25,037 bases of DNA from CAVVIO01 sp963748095. GTDB taxonomy: Bacteria > Bacteroidota > Bacteroidia > Bacteroidales > UBA10428. Under the pieces are notes generated by a model that saw only the letters and a program-made list of their open reading frames with translations, ran no database searches and was not told the origin of the DNA. The stretch lies in contig CAVVIO010000040.1 in NCBI GenBank assembly GCA_963748095.1, forward strand, positions 1 through 25,037. Reading direction: 5' to 3'. The position numbers and the translations under genes were made by a program. Numbering within the stretch: position 1 is the first letter of the stretch; each line of letters starts with the position of its first letter. Shown one piece after another: positions 1 to 6,811 of the stretch.

Positions 1-108
1 ATTAAGTAAACAAACTACGATATTTTATCAGATAACAGACGATATTATTTATTTGACATATCTTCATATAAATAAAAAAGATATTGATTATATAATATAA
101 AGCACAAC

Positions 109-116
109 CCGCTAAC
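109..116 (+). other. CCGCTAAC core, possible 3' end of an upstream cassette
   Basis: The octamer CCGCTAAC is the exact inverse complement of the GTTAGCGG cores found ahead of the genes at 1297 and 2427. A similar CCGCTAAT directly follows the epoxide hydrolase stop codon. It may therefore mark the end of a further cassette-like gene lying left of the window. A single octamer can occur by chance, so this is weak by itself. I see nothing else in positions 1-240, which are AT-rich and carry no convincing reading frame. Confidence 0.25.
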
Positions 117-261
117 AATATAACATTCAGCCACAGATGAGCCAAAAAAGAGATAGTTAGATCATAGAACTAGCTACCTTATTTTATACAGAATTGTTGT
201 TGTTTATTCCACCCTTCGCCATAATGAGTCATATCAGGGATACCCAAGGATATCTAAGCAT

Positions 262-441
262 CTGCCCGATCAATCAGAGTCGGTCCGAAGTGGTCAGGTT
301 GTCCGTTTTTTTCCAATAGCCTCCCTATACCGTCATGCAAACATCAATCCCAATCTTTATGATAAATGGAGCAGAAGTTTTCTGGAAAGAGATAAAAAGC
401 ATTTAAGTAGTGACCACCAACGAGAGGTCACTGCATATGAA
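262..441 (+). pseudogene. IS3-family transposase OrfA relic (HTH_Tnp_1 type)
   Basis: In the frame containing codon 316-318 the plus strand reads IASLYRHANINPNLYDKWSR followed by SFLERDKKHLSSDHQREVTA. This closely follows the OrfA pattern of IS3/IS911-type elements, in which a helix-turn-helix reading like 'I-x-x-L-C-R-x-x-x-I-N-P-N-L-Y-x-K-W-S-K-x-F-L-E-x-G-K-K-R-L' is followed by 'G-D-x-x-R-E-A-T'. Upstream, roughly from 262, weaker similarity continues without a start codon. Downstream the frame runs out without the leucine-zipper part or OrfB. It is an internal fragment of a DNA-binding transposase subunit and is not expected to be functional. No terminal inverted repeats were found. Confidence 0.6.
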
Positions 442-447
442 GTAATA

Positions 448-783
448 TTAATTGACACTCAAATCAACAATTTCTGCCTTGGGTGCATTTTTTCTTACGG
501 AAGCAATTCCATTATCCCGCCCCTGCGTTGAGGTGTACATTTGACTTGTGCCAATAATTTGCGTATTAGCAGCAGTCAGATTAAAATAATAACTACCGTC
601 TTTAGCTACTTCTGAAACGAACATTTTCTTTTTAGAGCAATTGGTCTTAACGGACTCTATCCCGTTTTGGCAAGCCGATTTTGATGTATAGCCCTGGCTC
701 GTCATTATAATCTCTCCGTTTGGAGCTTTTAGATTAAACATGAAGTTTTCGTCTACTCTTTTAGAAATTTCAAATTTTCCCAT
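448..783 (-). CDS. YegP-like DUF1508 protein
   Basis: This encodes a 111-residue protein made of two tandem copies of the DUF1508/YegP fold, about residues 3-50 and 54-102. Each copy has the family pattern of an F-x-F-N-L strand, a 'G-E-I-I-x-T-S-Q-x-Y-T-S' turn and a 'G-I-x-S-V-K-x-N' helix. The length matches the two-repeat family members such as E. coli YegP. The molecular role of the family is unsettled, and the proteins are small and presumably cytosolic. The ATG at 783 is the first start in the frame and begins the first repeat directly. The gene stands alone, opposite to the plus-strand genes to its right, and no terminator is visible after it. Confidence 0.85.
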   Translation of the reverse strand: MGKFEISKRVDENFMFNLKAPNGEIIMTSQGYTSKSACQNGIESVKTNCSKKKMFVSEVAKDGSYYFNLTAANTQIIGTSQMYTSTQGRDNGIASVRKNAPKAEIVDLSVN

Positions 784-956
784 GATTGTTGAATTTTAAT
801 GTTTTCGTTTATGTAATAAAGGTGAGCATTTCTATAAGGAATAGTATTACATAATATTGTAAATATGTTATATGATTCACACATTTGAAAAGCGTTACCT
901 TGTAAATCAATTTCAGCCAATTTAGTTCGCAATTCGCCTGCTGACGAGCTCCCCAC

Positions 957-1190
957 ATATTGCGGTCGGGATACTTTCGCGTGCCCTTTTATTTTCCCTG
1001 TTTACATTGTCACCTCTTAAAATTTGCTTTTTACCGGAATATCCCTTACATTTATTTCCCGTTCCGGAAGTTGGAAATTGAGGAAAGGATGGATAGGGCA
1101 CGAAAATAGATTAACCAACGAAATGTACACGCATATTTCAAATTGTAAATTGAATAGTATAAAAAATCCTGTAGATGAATTATTTACTTA
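957..1190 (+). repeat. Composite repeat copy 1 (3' module only)
   Basis: From about 1042 to 1190 this stretch matches 2080-2227 and 6565-6715 at roughly 90 percent by eye. Landmarks are TTACATTTATTTCCCG, GGAAGTTGGAAATTGAGGAA and AATTGAATAGTATAAAAAAT. The paired REP-like hairpins of the longer copies are absent. The 5' part instead has a TTTCGCGTGCCCTTTT stretch that recurs in altered form near 8553 and 8998. No reading frame is conserved between copies, so the repeat is treated as non-coding. The rest of the 784-1296 gap is the palindrome and core described separately. Confidence 0.7.
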
Positions 1191-1199
1191 ACACGACCA

Positions 1200-1257
1200 T
1201 ACAATTGAACGATATAAGGGAAATATCGTTCAATTGTACTTGTGCAGATGTTAGCGG
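1200..1257 (+). other. Cassette junction 1: palindrome plus GTTAGCGG core
   Basis: Positions 1200-1215 and 1223-1238 form a perfect 16-bp inverted repeat (left arm TACAATTGAACGATAT) with a 7-nt loop. Twelve bases further on lies GTTAGCGG at 1250-1257, followed by TTATTG. The acetyltransferase start codon is 47 bp after the GTT. The arrangement of a stem-loop followed by a GTT core and a gene start is the same as ahead of the next four genes. It could be an attC-like recombination site, but the 5' partner core expected of a classical attC was not found here. Confidence 0.5.
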
Positions 1258-1296
1258 TTATTGTAAGCGCGACACATTATCATACGGGAAAATAAA

Positions 1297-1818
1297 ATGG
1301 TAGAAACAGAACGACTTATTTTAAAGCCACTTACATATAATCAGCTACTGAAATATGTAAATTCAGATAACTCATTGGAGACTGAATTGAACTTAAATGA
1401 GACATCAAGGACAATTTCGCCTGAACTTAAAGAAGCTCTTGAAAAAACAATACTTCCAAATGTAGCTGACACAAAAAAAGATTATTTGTATTCAACTATA
1501 TGGATAGCGATTTCAAAAACTGAAAATAAAATGGTCGGCGATATATGTATGTATGGAGAACCAAACGCAGATGGAGAAATAGAAATTGGTTATGGAACCT
1601 ATGACGAATTTCAGAATAAAGGATTTATGACAGAAATTGTAAGGGGAATTATCGATTGGGTTGAAACTCAGATAAAGGTAAAAACAATAATTGCTTCGAC
1701 TGACAAAACAAATGCGGCTTCATTTAAAGTGCTTAAAAAAAATAATTTCATAAAAACAGGAGAGACAGAAACTTTATTTAATTGGAAATTAGAAATGAAT
1801 AAAAATATAAATGTTTGA
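1297..1818 (+). CDS. GNAT-family N-acetyltransferase (RimJ/RimL-like)
   Basis: This 173-residue protein has the Acetyltransf_3 layout. It starts 'ETERLILKPL' (residues 3-12), has a central strand GEIEIGYGTYDEFQNKGFMT, and the acetyl-CoA pyrophosphate-binding turn is Q106-N-K-G-F-M. A late 'T-N-A-A-S-F-K-V-L-K-K-N-N-F' segment is the usual GNAT alpha-4/beta-6 region. Such enzymes move an acetyl group from acetyl-CoA to an amine on a protein, antibiotic or small molecule, and the substrate cannot be read from the sequence. The ATG at 1297 fits the family N-terminus. The gene is alone between two repeat blocks, as a typical single-gene cassette would be. It ends only 22 bp before the next composite repeat. 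Confidence 0.85.
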   Translation: MVETERLILKPLTYNQLLKYVNSDNSLETELNLNETSRTISPELKEALEKTILPNVADTKKDYLYSTIWIAISKTENKMVGDICMYGEPNADGEIEIGYGTYDEFQNKGFMTEIVRGIIDWVETQIKVKTIIASTDKTNAASFKVLKKNNFIKTGETETLFNWKLEMNKNINV

Positions 1819-1830
1819 AGAAAAAACAAC

Positions 1831-2227
1831 CCCAGCTGGCGCGGACTTGTAGTCCGTGCCTCTTCGCTGCTGTGGGTTTGCAACCCACATCCTTTTAATA
1901 CAGATACTGTATTCACACGGTAATCCTGTCCATCAAAAAAATCCTTAAAATCGTGTTCAGACAACACACCCAGCCGCCGCACAAACAACGTACCTTCATC
2001 CGCACCAGGAACATTGTCACCTTGTCACCCGTCACCCTGTCACTTTTCAACTGTTAATAAAAATCATTTGCTTTTTAGCTGATTATCTCTTACATTTATT
2101 TCCCGTACCGGAAGTTGGAAATTGAGGAAAGGAGGGATAGGGAACGAAAATAGATTAACCGCCGAAATGTACATGCATATTTCAAATCGTAAATTGAATA
2201 GTATAAAAAATCCGGCAGATGAATTAT
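1831..2227 (+). repeat. Composite repeat copy 2 (complete)
   Basis: The modules in order are two hairpins, GCGGACTTGTAGTCCGTGCC at 1841-1860 and TGTGGGTTTGCAACCCACA at 1871-1889; a 'CATCCTGTCCATC...TTCAGACAACAC' segment; a short tandem of GTCACC-like units around 2014-2045; and the AT-rich 3' module shared with copy 1. The paired hairpins look like REP sequences. The block starts a few bases after the acetyltransferase stop codon. Open frames on both strands here (for example 1668-1988 and 2064-2453, minus) change between copies and are not believed to be genes. Confidence 0.8.
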
Positions 2228-2245
2228 TCAACCAGCAATAGTATA

Positions 2246-2338
2246 CAATTGAACAATATATCCCGATATGGTATGTATTGTTCAATTGAACGATATAAGA
2301 GAAATATAATTCATTTGAACTTACACAGACGTTAGCGG
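2246..2338 (+). other. Cassette junction 2: overlapping palindromes plus GTTAGCGG core
   Basis: CAATTGAACAATA at 2246-2258 pairs perfectly with 2276-2288. The right arm runs directly into a second, degraded copy of the junction 1 palindrome (CAATTGAACGATAT, AAGAGAA loop, then a mismatched arm ending about 2311). GTTAGCGG lies at 2331-2338. The following TAATGG makes a 13-bp motif that recurs inverted just after the epoxide hydrolase stop codon, with one mismatch. The hydrolase start is 96 bp after the GTT. Confidence 0.5.
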
Positions 2339-2426
2339 TAATGGAAGGAAACGTCCGTAAATAAAGCGCAATCAATTTTGCTGGAATCGAAAACAATATT
2401 AGAAAATAGATAAATTCAGGATTAAA

Positions 2427-3578
2427 ATGACACTTCAAAAATTTCAAATCCAAATACCGGATAGTACATTGGAGGAACTTTCTTCCAGATTATCCAATAC
2501 ACGGTGGCCCAATCAACTAAAAGACTCAGACTGGGAAAGAGGAATTAAAAAGGACTATTTACAGTCCCTTGTTGATTATTGGCAGAATGGTTATAACTGG
2601 CGTGCTCAGGAAAAAGAATTGAACAGTCATTCTCAATTTAAATGCAAAATTGACGGAATTGATATTCATTTTATCTGGGAAAAAGGAAAAGGGGAAAATC
2701 CGACACCAATCATTTTAACTCATGGTTGGCCTGATAGTTTTCTTCGTTATAAAAAAATCATAAACAAGCTTACAGACCCTGCCCGTTTTGGAGGCAATCC
2801 AAATGATTCCTTCGATGTAATTATTCCATCTTTACCTGGATTTGGTTTTTCAAACAAACCAGAACATAGTGGATATAATAATGCTCATGTAGCCGAATTA
2901 TGGGTAAAACTGATGACTGAAAAATTAGGTTATACCAAATTTGCAGCAGCAGGTGGAGATATAGGTTCAGGAGTTACCCGCTATATGGCTCTAAATCATC
3001 CAAAACTATTAATTGGCATTCATCTGACAGATGTTGGTATTATTCGAGACCTTTTAATGGCATCAGATGAAAGTAAACTATCTGCAGCAGAAATAGCCTA
3101 TAAAAGGATTGCACAACAATGGATGGCTCAAGAAGCTGGCTATATATCTATCCAATCTACAAAACCACAGACATTATCCTATGGACTTTCGGATTCTCCT
3201 GTTGGTACAGCGGCATGGATTCTTGAGAAATTTCGTTCTTGGAGTGACTGCAAAGGACAGCTTGAAAATTCGTATAGTAAAGATGAACTATTGACCAATG
3301 TAATGATTTACTGGTTAACGAATACGTTAAATTCTTCCGTGAATATGTATTATGAGAACACACATTCTTTGCCTCCAATGGGTAAAATAGAAGTACCAAC
3401 TGGTATTGCTTTATTTGCTCAGGATATTTTATTGCCTCCTAAAGAATGGACAGTGAAAAATTTGAATGTAATACAATGGACAGAGATTCCTCGGGGAGGA
3501 CATTTTACTGCAATGGAAGAACCTGATTTGTTTGTTGAAGATATTTGTAAATTTTATCGACGTTTTAAAATAGAATAA
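2427..3578 (+). CDS. Epoxide hydrolase, alpha/beta-hydrolase with EHN domain
   Basis: This 383-residue enzyme has an N-terminal epoxide-hydrolase domain (about 1-110, 'RWPNQ' and 'Y-N-W-R-x-x-E-x-x-L-N') followed by an alpha/beta-hydrolase core. Visible active-site elements are the oxyanion motif HGWP (99-102), the nucleophile elbow GGDIG with Asp178, a Y-Y-E-N segment near 308 that could supply the ring-opening tyrosine, and the catalytic histidine in 'GGHFTAMEEPDLF' (His359). Family members hydrolyse an epoxide to a diol by way of an ester bound to the aspartate. Most relatives have Trp after the nucleophile, whereas this one has Ile. All catalytic residues seem present, so it is probably active. 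It has no signal peptide, so it is presumably cytosolic. It is a single gene within the cassette-like array. Confidence 0.9.
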   Translation: MTLQKFQIQIPDSTLEELSSRLSNTRWPNQLKDSDWERGIKKDYLQSLVDYWQNGYNWRAQEKELNSHSQFKCKIDGIDIHFIWEKGKGENPTPIILTHGWPDSFLRYKKIINKLTDPARFGGNPNDSFDVIIPSLPGFGFSNKPEHSGYNNAHVAELWVKLMTEKLGYTKFAAAGGDIGSGVTRYMALNHPKLLIGIHLTDVGIIRDLLMASDESKLSAAEIAYKRIAQQWMAQEAGYISIQSTKPQTLSYGLSDSPVGTAAWILEKFRSWSDCKGQLENSYSKDELLTNVMIYWLTNTLNSSVNMYYENTHSLPPMGKIEVPTGIALFAQDILLPPKEWTVKNLNVIQWTEIPRGGHFTAMEEPDLFVEDICKFYRRFKIE

Positions 3579-3579
3579 A

Positions 3580-3637
3580 CCACTACCGCTAATAAATAGG
3601 GCTTCGCACGGCACGTTGTGCCCAGTAGTGAAGCCCT
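3580..3637 (+). other. Inverse core CCGCTAAT and hairpin after the epoxide hydrolase gene
   Basis: CCACTACCGCTAA at 3580-3592 is the inverse complement of TTAGCGGTAATGG at 2332-2344 with one mismatch, so the epoxide hydrolase gene is bracketed by inverted copies of its junction core. Directly after it lies a hairpin in which AGGGCTTC (3598-3605) pairs with GAAGCCCT (3630-3637), and GGCAC (3610-3614) pairs with GTGCC (3618-3622) inside. In an integron cassette the inverse core directly follows the gene and opens the attC site, which is the geometry seen here. Confidence 0.45.
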
Positions 3638-3639
3638 CG

Positions 3640-4020
3640 CTGCTGTGGGTTAACAACCCACAGCAATTCATTCATTCGTAATAAATCTATTTCCATCACA
3701 ACAAGTTTATTGATTTTTCTAATAATTTTTGTTGCCCTGCTGGACTTGCAGTCCGAGCCTCTTCGCTGCTGTGAGTTTGCAACCCACATGCTTTCAATAC
3801 GGTCACTGTATTCACACATTCATCCTGTCCATTAAAAAAAACCTTAAAATCTTGTTCAGACAACACACCCAGCCGCCGCACAAACAACGTACCCTCACCC
3901 GCACCAGGAACATTGTCACCTTGTCACATTGTTACTTTGTCACTTTTATTAACAGGAATGCTTACAAAAATCATTTGCTTTTTAGCTGATTATCATGTAC
4001 ATTTATTTTTTGAATGGCAA
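3640..4020 (+). repeat. Composite repeat copy 3 (extended)
   Basis: This copy begins with an extra hairpin TGTGGGTTAACAACCCACA (3644-3662) and a tail reaching about 3700 that also occurs after 8947. The standard modules follow: GGACTTGCAGTCC (3742-3754), a mutated TGTGAGTTTGCAACCCACA (3770-3788), the 'CCTGTCCATTAAAAAAAACC' segment and the GTCACC-like units (about 3914-3946). After about 4000 it diverges from the other copies. The small open frames here are not conserved between copies and are not called. Confidence 0.75.
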
Positions 4021-4115
4021 GTGGAAGTTGAGAAGAATTGTGTAATTGATACATCAGATGTTACTATTATTAATTTGATAATGAATTTGAAAGTCCTGCT
4101 ATCACGAAACAAACT

Positions 4116-4181
4116 TTCGTATAACATACCTACATTGGCATGTTATACGAATAAAATATTCGTATATAAACAAGTTGGGCG
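4116..4181 (+). other. Cassette junction 3: palindromes plus GTTGGGCG core
   Basis: TTCGTATAACAT at 4116-4127 pairs perfectly with 4140-4151. The right arm also pairs with the next segment (CGAATA at 4148-4153 with TATTCG at 4157-4162), so three alternating arms share sequence, as in junction 2. GTTGGGCG at 4174-4181 fits the classical attC core consensus GTTRRRY, and GCAAGG follows. The PD40 gene starts 82 bp after the GTT. The palindrome sequence is unrelated to those of junctions 1 and 2, although the geometry is the same. Confidence 0.5.
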
Positions 4182-4255
4182 CAAGGTTGAGTGCTACCCC
4201 TTAAATAGCTTAAACCTAAATTGTAAAGAAAAGTATAACAATCAAAAAATGTGAA

Positions 4256-5182
4256 ATGAAAACAAAAATGATGATCGCTGTTGCCTTATTAGGAATTACT
4301 TCCTTGAAATCGGTAGCACAAACCAACTCCATTGACTATTTCGGACAAACACCTCCAGGCGATTCAGCTGTGATATTTGCTCCCGGTATCGTTTCCCTCC
4401 CTGATAGAAAGGAACAATGCATTGTTTTTTCACCAAATGGTAAGGAATGTTTCTTTGGTGAGTGGGCTAAAGATTACTCTTATGCTAAAGTTTTTTATAC
4501 AAAATATTTTGAAAAAAAGTGGACGCCACCAGTCGAAGCATTATTTTCTGCTGGGCATTTCACTAGCAATTCTTTTTTTTCGGCAGACGGAAATAGTTTA
4601 TATTTTCATTACGCAAGTTATTCTAAAGCGGAACCCTATGACATATGGATGGTTCAACGAACTTCTCAGGAATGGAGCGAACCCATTCATCTACCCTCGC
4701 CTATCAACTCTGATTACAGAGATGGTTGTTATTCAGAAACAAAAGACAGTGTAATTTATTTCGCTTCTAACAGACCAGGAGGATTAGATGATAAAGGAGA
4801 CATATGGTGTGCTCAATATATACAAGATCGGTTAAAAGTAGAAAATTTAGGAACTACAGTGAACTCTGATGCTTGGGATTGGGCACCTGTTGTATCTCCT
4901 GACGGTTCATATTTAATATTTACATCTGAGCGACCAAATTGTATTGGCTATTCTGACTTATATATTACATTTAAAAAAGAAGATAATAGTTGGACTTCAC
5001 CTGTAAATATGGAGAACAATAGAAGGGGAATAAATCTTAAAGATTCAAGTTCTGGTGGAGCAACACTTTCTCCCGACGGTCGATTCTTATTCTTCTCAAG
5101 AGCAGGAGATATATACTGGATAAGCACAAATATAATAGATGATATTAGAAAAGATGTTTTTGATACAAAAGATTTAAAATAA
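4256..5182 (+). CDS. Exported PD40/WD40-like beta-propeller protein
   Basis: This 308-residue protein has a signal peptide (residues 1-21, ending S-V-A-Q) and at least four PD40-type blades, marked by 'F-S-P-N-G-K' (58-63), 'F-S-A-D-G-N' (108-113), 'V-S-P-D-G-S' (213-218) and 'L-S-P-D-G-R' (271-276). The motifs are of the TolB/PD40 kind also found in Bacteroidota proteins that carry OmpA domains, but no OmpA domain follows here. The likely location is the periplasm or the cell surface. No enzyme motif is seen, and a binding role is the reasonable guess. The ATG at 4256 gives a typical lipid-free signal sequence; the Met codons at residues 5 and 6 are less likely starts. It is a single-gene module, and the next repeat starts almost at its stop codon. 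Confidence 0.8.
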   Translation: MKTKMMIAVALLGITSLKSVAQTNSIDYFGQTPPGDSAVIFAPGIVSLPDRKEQCIVFSPNGKECFFGEWAKDYSYAKVFYTKYFEKKWTPPVEALFSAGHFTSNSFFSADGNSLYFHYASYSKAEPYDIWMVQRTSQEWSEPIHLPSPINSDYRDGCYSETKDSVIYFASNRPGGLDDKGDIWCAQYIQDRLKVENLGTTVNSDAWDWAPVVSPDGSYLIFTSERPNCIGYSDLYITFKKEDNSWTSPVNMENNRRGINLKDSSSGGATLSPDGRFLFFSRAGDIYWISTNIIDDIRKDVFDTKDLK

Positions 5183-5185
5183 ACC

Positions 5186-5450
5186 CCCCAGCTGGCGCGG
5201 ACTTGTAGTCCGTGCCTCCTCGCAGCTGTGAGTTTGCAACCCACATCCTTTCAATGCGGTCACTGTATTCACACATTCATCCTGTCCATCGAAAAAATCC
5301 TTTAAATCGTGTTCAGACAACATGCCCGGCATAACAGCCAGAAAACATTTCCTTTACCTGCCGGAATGTTCATAAGAATCATTTGCTTTTTCCCAAATTA
5401 TCATTTACATTTATCTCCCGAACGGTTAGAAGGGGAGAATAAAATTTTAG
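5186..5450 (+). repeat. Composite repeat copy 4
   Basis: The hairpins GCGGACTTGTAGTCCGTGCC (5197-5216) and TGTGAGTTTGCAACCCACA (5227-5245) are followed by the shared 'CCTGTCCATCGAAAAAATCC' and 'GTGTTCAGACAACA' segments. The GTCACC units are missing, and the AT-rich 3' module is shortened and divergent. The copy begins within four bases of the PD40 gene stop codon. I see nothing further in 5450-5587 apart from a small inverted repeat around ACTGTT/AACAGT (5551-5572). Confidence 0.7.
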
Positions 5451-5587
5451 TTAAAAGCAGGCAGGATAGAAACCCTTTAAACAAGGTTAATTATACACGA
5501 TGAAAAAAATAACCGGATATAATAAATTTACTATATGGTGGTTAAATCAGACTGTTACAGCGATGAAACAGTTACGCTATAATAACG

Positions 5588-5647
5588 ATAACCACAACCT
5601 TCCTGTAGCAGACTGGCAGGTTGTGGTTATGATAATGTTTGTGTGCA
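5588..5647 (+). other. Cassette junction 4: palindrome plus GTTTGTGTGC core
   Basis: ATAACCACAACCT at 5588-5600 pairs perfectly with 5618-5630, a 13-bp stem with a 17-nt loop. GTTTGTGTGC starts at 5638 and is followed by AATA. The core is less like GTTRRRY than those of the other junctions, but the order and spacing match them. The next start codon lies 35 bp after the GTT. Confidence 0.4.
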
Positions 5648-5672
5648 ATAAAAACCGGCAACTGAGATCCAT

Positions 5673-6311
5673 ATGAAGATTAATAAATTAATACTGCTTT
5701 TCATATTGATTTTTGTATCAATAATTACTAAAAGTCAAGATTTTGAATTTTATTGGGAGACCTTTTTGTTCCCAACTGGACACTATAGGTTGACAGTTTT
5801 AAGAAATGGAAAAAAGAGTACAATTGAAATTTTTCAGAATCAATATTCGGGTAAAAAATTGACAACTAAAAAACTAAAAAAGGAGGATTGTGATTCAGTT
5901 TATCAATTCTTAATGGAATACGATTTTCCTGTAAAAGGAAGTACAGTGTATGGACCTAAAATACGGGAGTATCATGAAACAGTTACTTTACCTGATACTA
6001 ATTGGCTCATAGTAAATGGTGACTCTCTAAGAAAAGAAATAATGTGGGTTCGGGGTTATGAATTTGATTTGGATTCAAACAAATGTTATAGTGAAAGTCA
6101 AATGATTTCTTCATGGACGGATGGCAATGATTACGAAGGAAAATTAACAACTTCAGCAGGGGTAAAATTATTTAGTGTTTATTGTGCCAGAGTATCAAAA
6201 CTAGATTATGATTTAAATAGATTGATTTATAATTTGATTATTAAATATGATAAGATAAATAATTACGAAATATTAAGAGAAAATATTGAATCAGAAAAAC
6301 CAAGAAATTAG
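5673..6311 (+). CDS. Small exported protein of unknown function
   Basis: I do not recognise the family of this 212-residue protein. It starts with a clear signal peptide (K-I-N-K then a hydrophobic run to about residue 20, ending T-K-S-Q), typical of Bacteroidota proteins exported by Sec. The mature part mixes strands and helices, has three cysteines (one near 73, two near 138 and 170) and ends in a charged helix. No catalytic motif, lipobox or membrane segment is visible. The ATG at 5673 is chosen because the signal peptide follows it at once. The gene is alone in its cassette-like module, with a composite repeat starting about 20 bp after its stop codon. Confidence 0.7.
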   Translation: MKINKLILLFILIFVSIITKSQDFEFYWETFLFPTGHYRLTVLRNGKKSTIEIFQNQYSGKKLTTKKLKKEDCDSVYQFLMEYDFPVKGSTVYGPKIREYHETVTLPDTNWLIVNGDSLRKEIMWVRGYEFDLDSNKCYSESQMISSWTDGNDYEGKLTTSAGVKLFSVYCARVSKLDYDLNRLIYNLIIKYDKINNYEILRENIESEKPRN

Positions 6312-6320
6312 TAATTACTG

Positions 6321-6715
6321 CCCCAGCTGGAGCGGACTTGTAGTCCGTGCCTCTTCGCTGCTGTGGGTTTGCAACCCACATCCTTTCAATGCGGTCACTG
6401 TATTCACACATTCATCCTGTCCATCGAAAAAATCCTTTAAATCGTGTTCAGACAACACCCCCGGCCGCCGCACAAACAACGTACCTTCATCCGCACCAGG
6501 AACATTGTCACCTTGTCACCCGTCACCCTGTCACTTTTCAACTGTTAATAAAAATCATTTGCTTTTTAGCTGATTATCTCTTACATTTATTTCCCGTTCC
6601 GGAAGTTGGAAATTGAGGAAAGGAGGGATTAGGAACGAAAATCGATTAACCGCCGTAATATACAAGCATATTTCAAATTGTAAATTGAATAGTATAAAAA
6701 ATCCTGTAGATGATA
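6321..6715 (+). repeat. Composite repeat copy 5 (complete)
   Basis: This is nearly the same as copy 2 over its whole length. Hairpins lie at 6332-6351 (GCGGACTTGTAGTCCGTGCC) and 6362-6380 (TGTGGGTTTGCAACCCACA), followed by the 'TTCAGACAACAC' segment, the GTCACC-like units (about 6505-6537) and the AT-rich 3' module up to ATCCTGTAGATGA. The high identity of copies 2 and 5 over almost 400 bp, against lower identity of copies 3 and 4, suggests recent spread or gene conversion. Confidence 0.8.
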
Positions 6716-6740
6716 TGGAAATATAAAATAATAAAAGTTG

Positions 6741-6804
6741 ACAATACTTTCCGGTATATGGAAATATTGTATAGTTTTATGCTACATACAGACTAGTTAT
6801 AGGC
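6741..6804 (+). other. Cassette junction 5: palindrome plus GTTATAGGC core
   Basis: ACAATA and TTTCC (6741-6752, one bulged C at 6747) pair with GGAAATATTGT (6760-6770). GTTATAGGC lies at 6796-6804, only 16 bp before the start codon at 6812. The same nine bases occur inverted (GCCTATAAC, 8520-8528) across the stop codon of this gene, so the gene is exactly bracketed by the core. Confidence 0.5.
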
Positions 6805-6811
6805 AAGTCAT

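Noticed and set aside
753..956. 67-residue minus-strand open frame overlapping the YegP-like start
   Set aside because: No similarity to known proteins, overlaps the start of a well-supported gene, and has a composition like the surrounding non-coding DNA.
1668..1988. 106-residue minus-strand open frame across the GNAT end and composite repeat 2
   Set aside because: Its sequence is dictated by the repeat hairpins, recurs as pieces at each repeat copy in changing lengths, and overlaps a clear gene.
2014..2045. GTCACC-like units as a CRISPR or an origin iteron cluster
   Set aside because: The units are irregular 7-9 bp steps within a dispersed repeat. No replication gene or spacer structure is nearby.
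2064..2453. 129-residue hydrophobic minus-strand open frame
   Set aside because: It covers the AT-rich repeat module, the palindromes and the start of the epoxide hydrolase. The frame is not kept in the other copies of the repeat.
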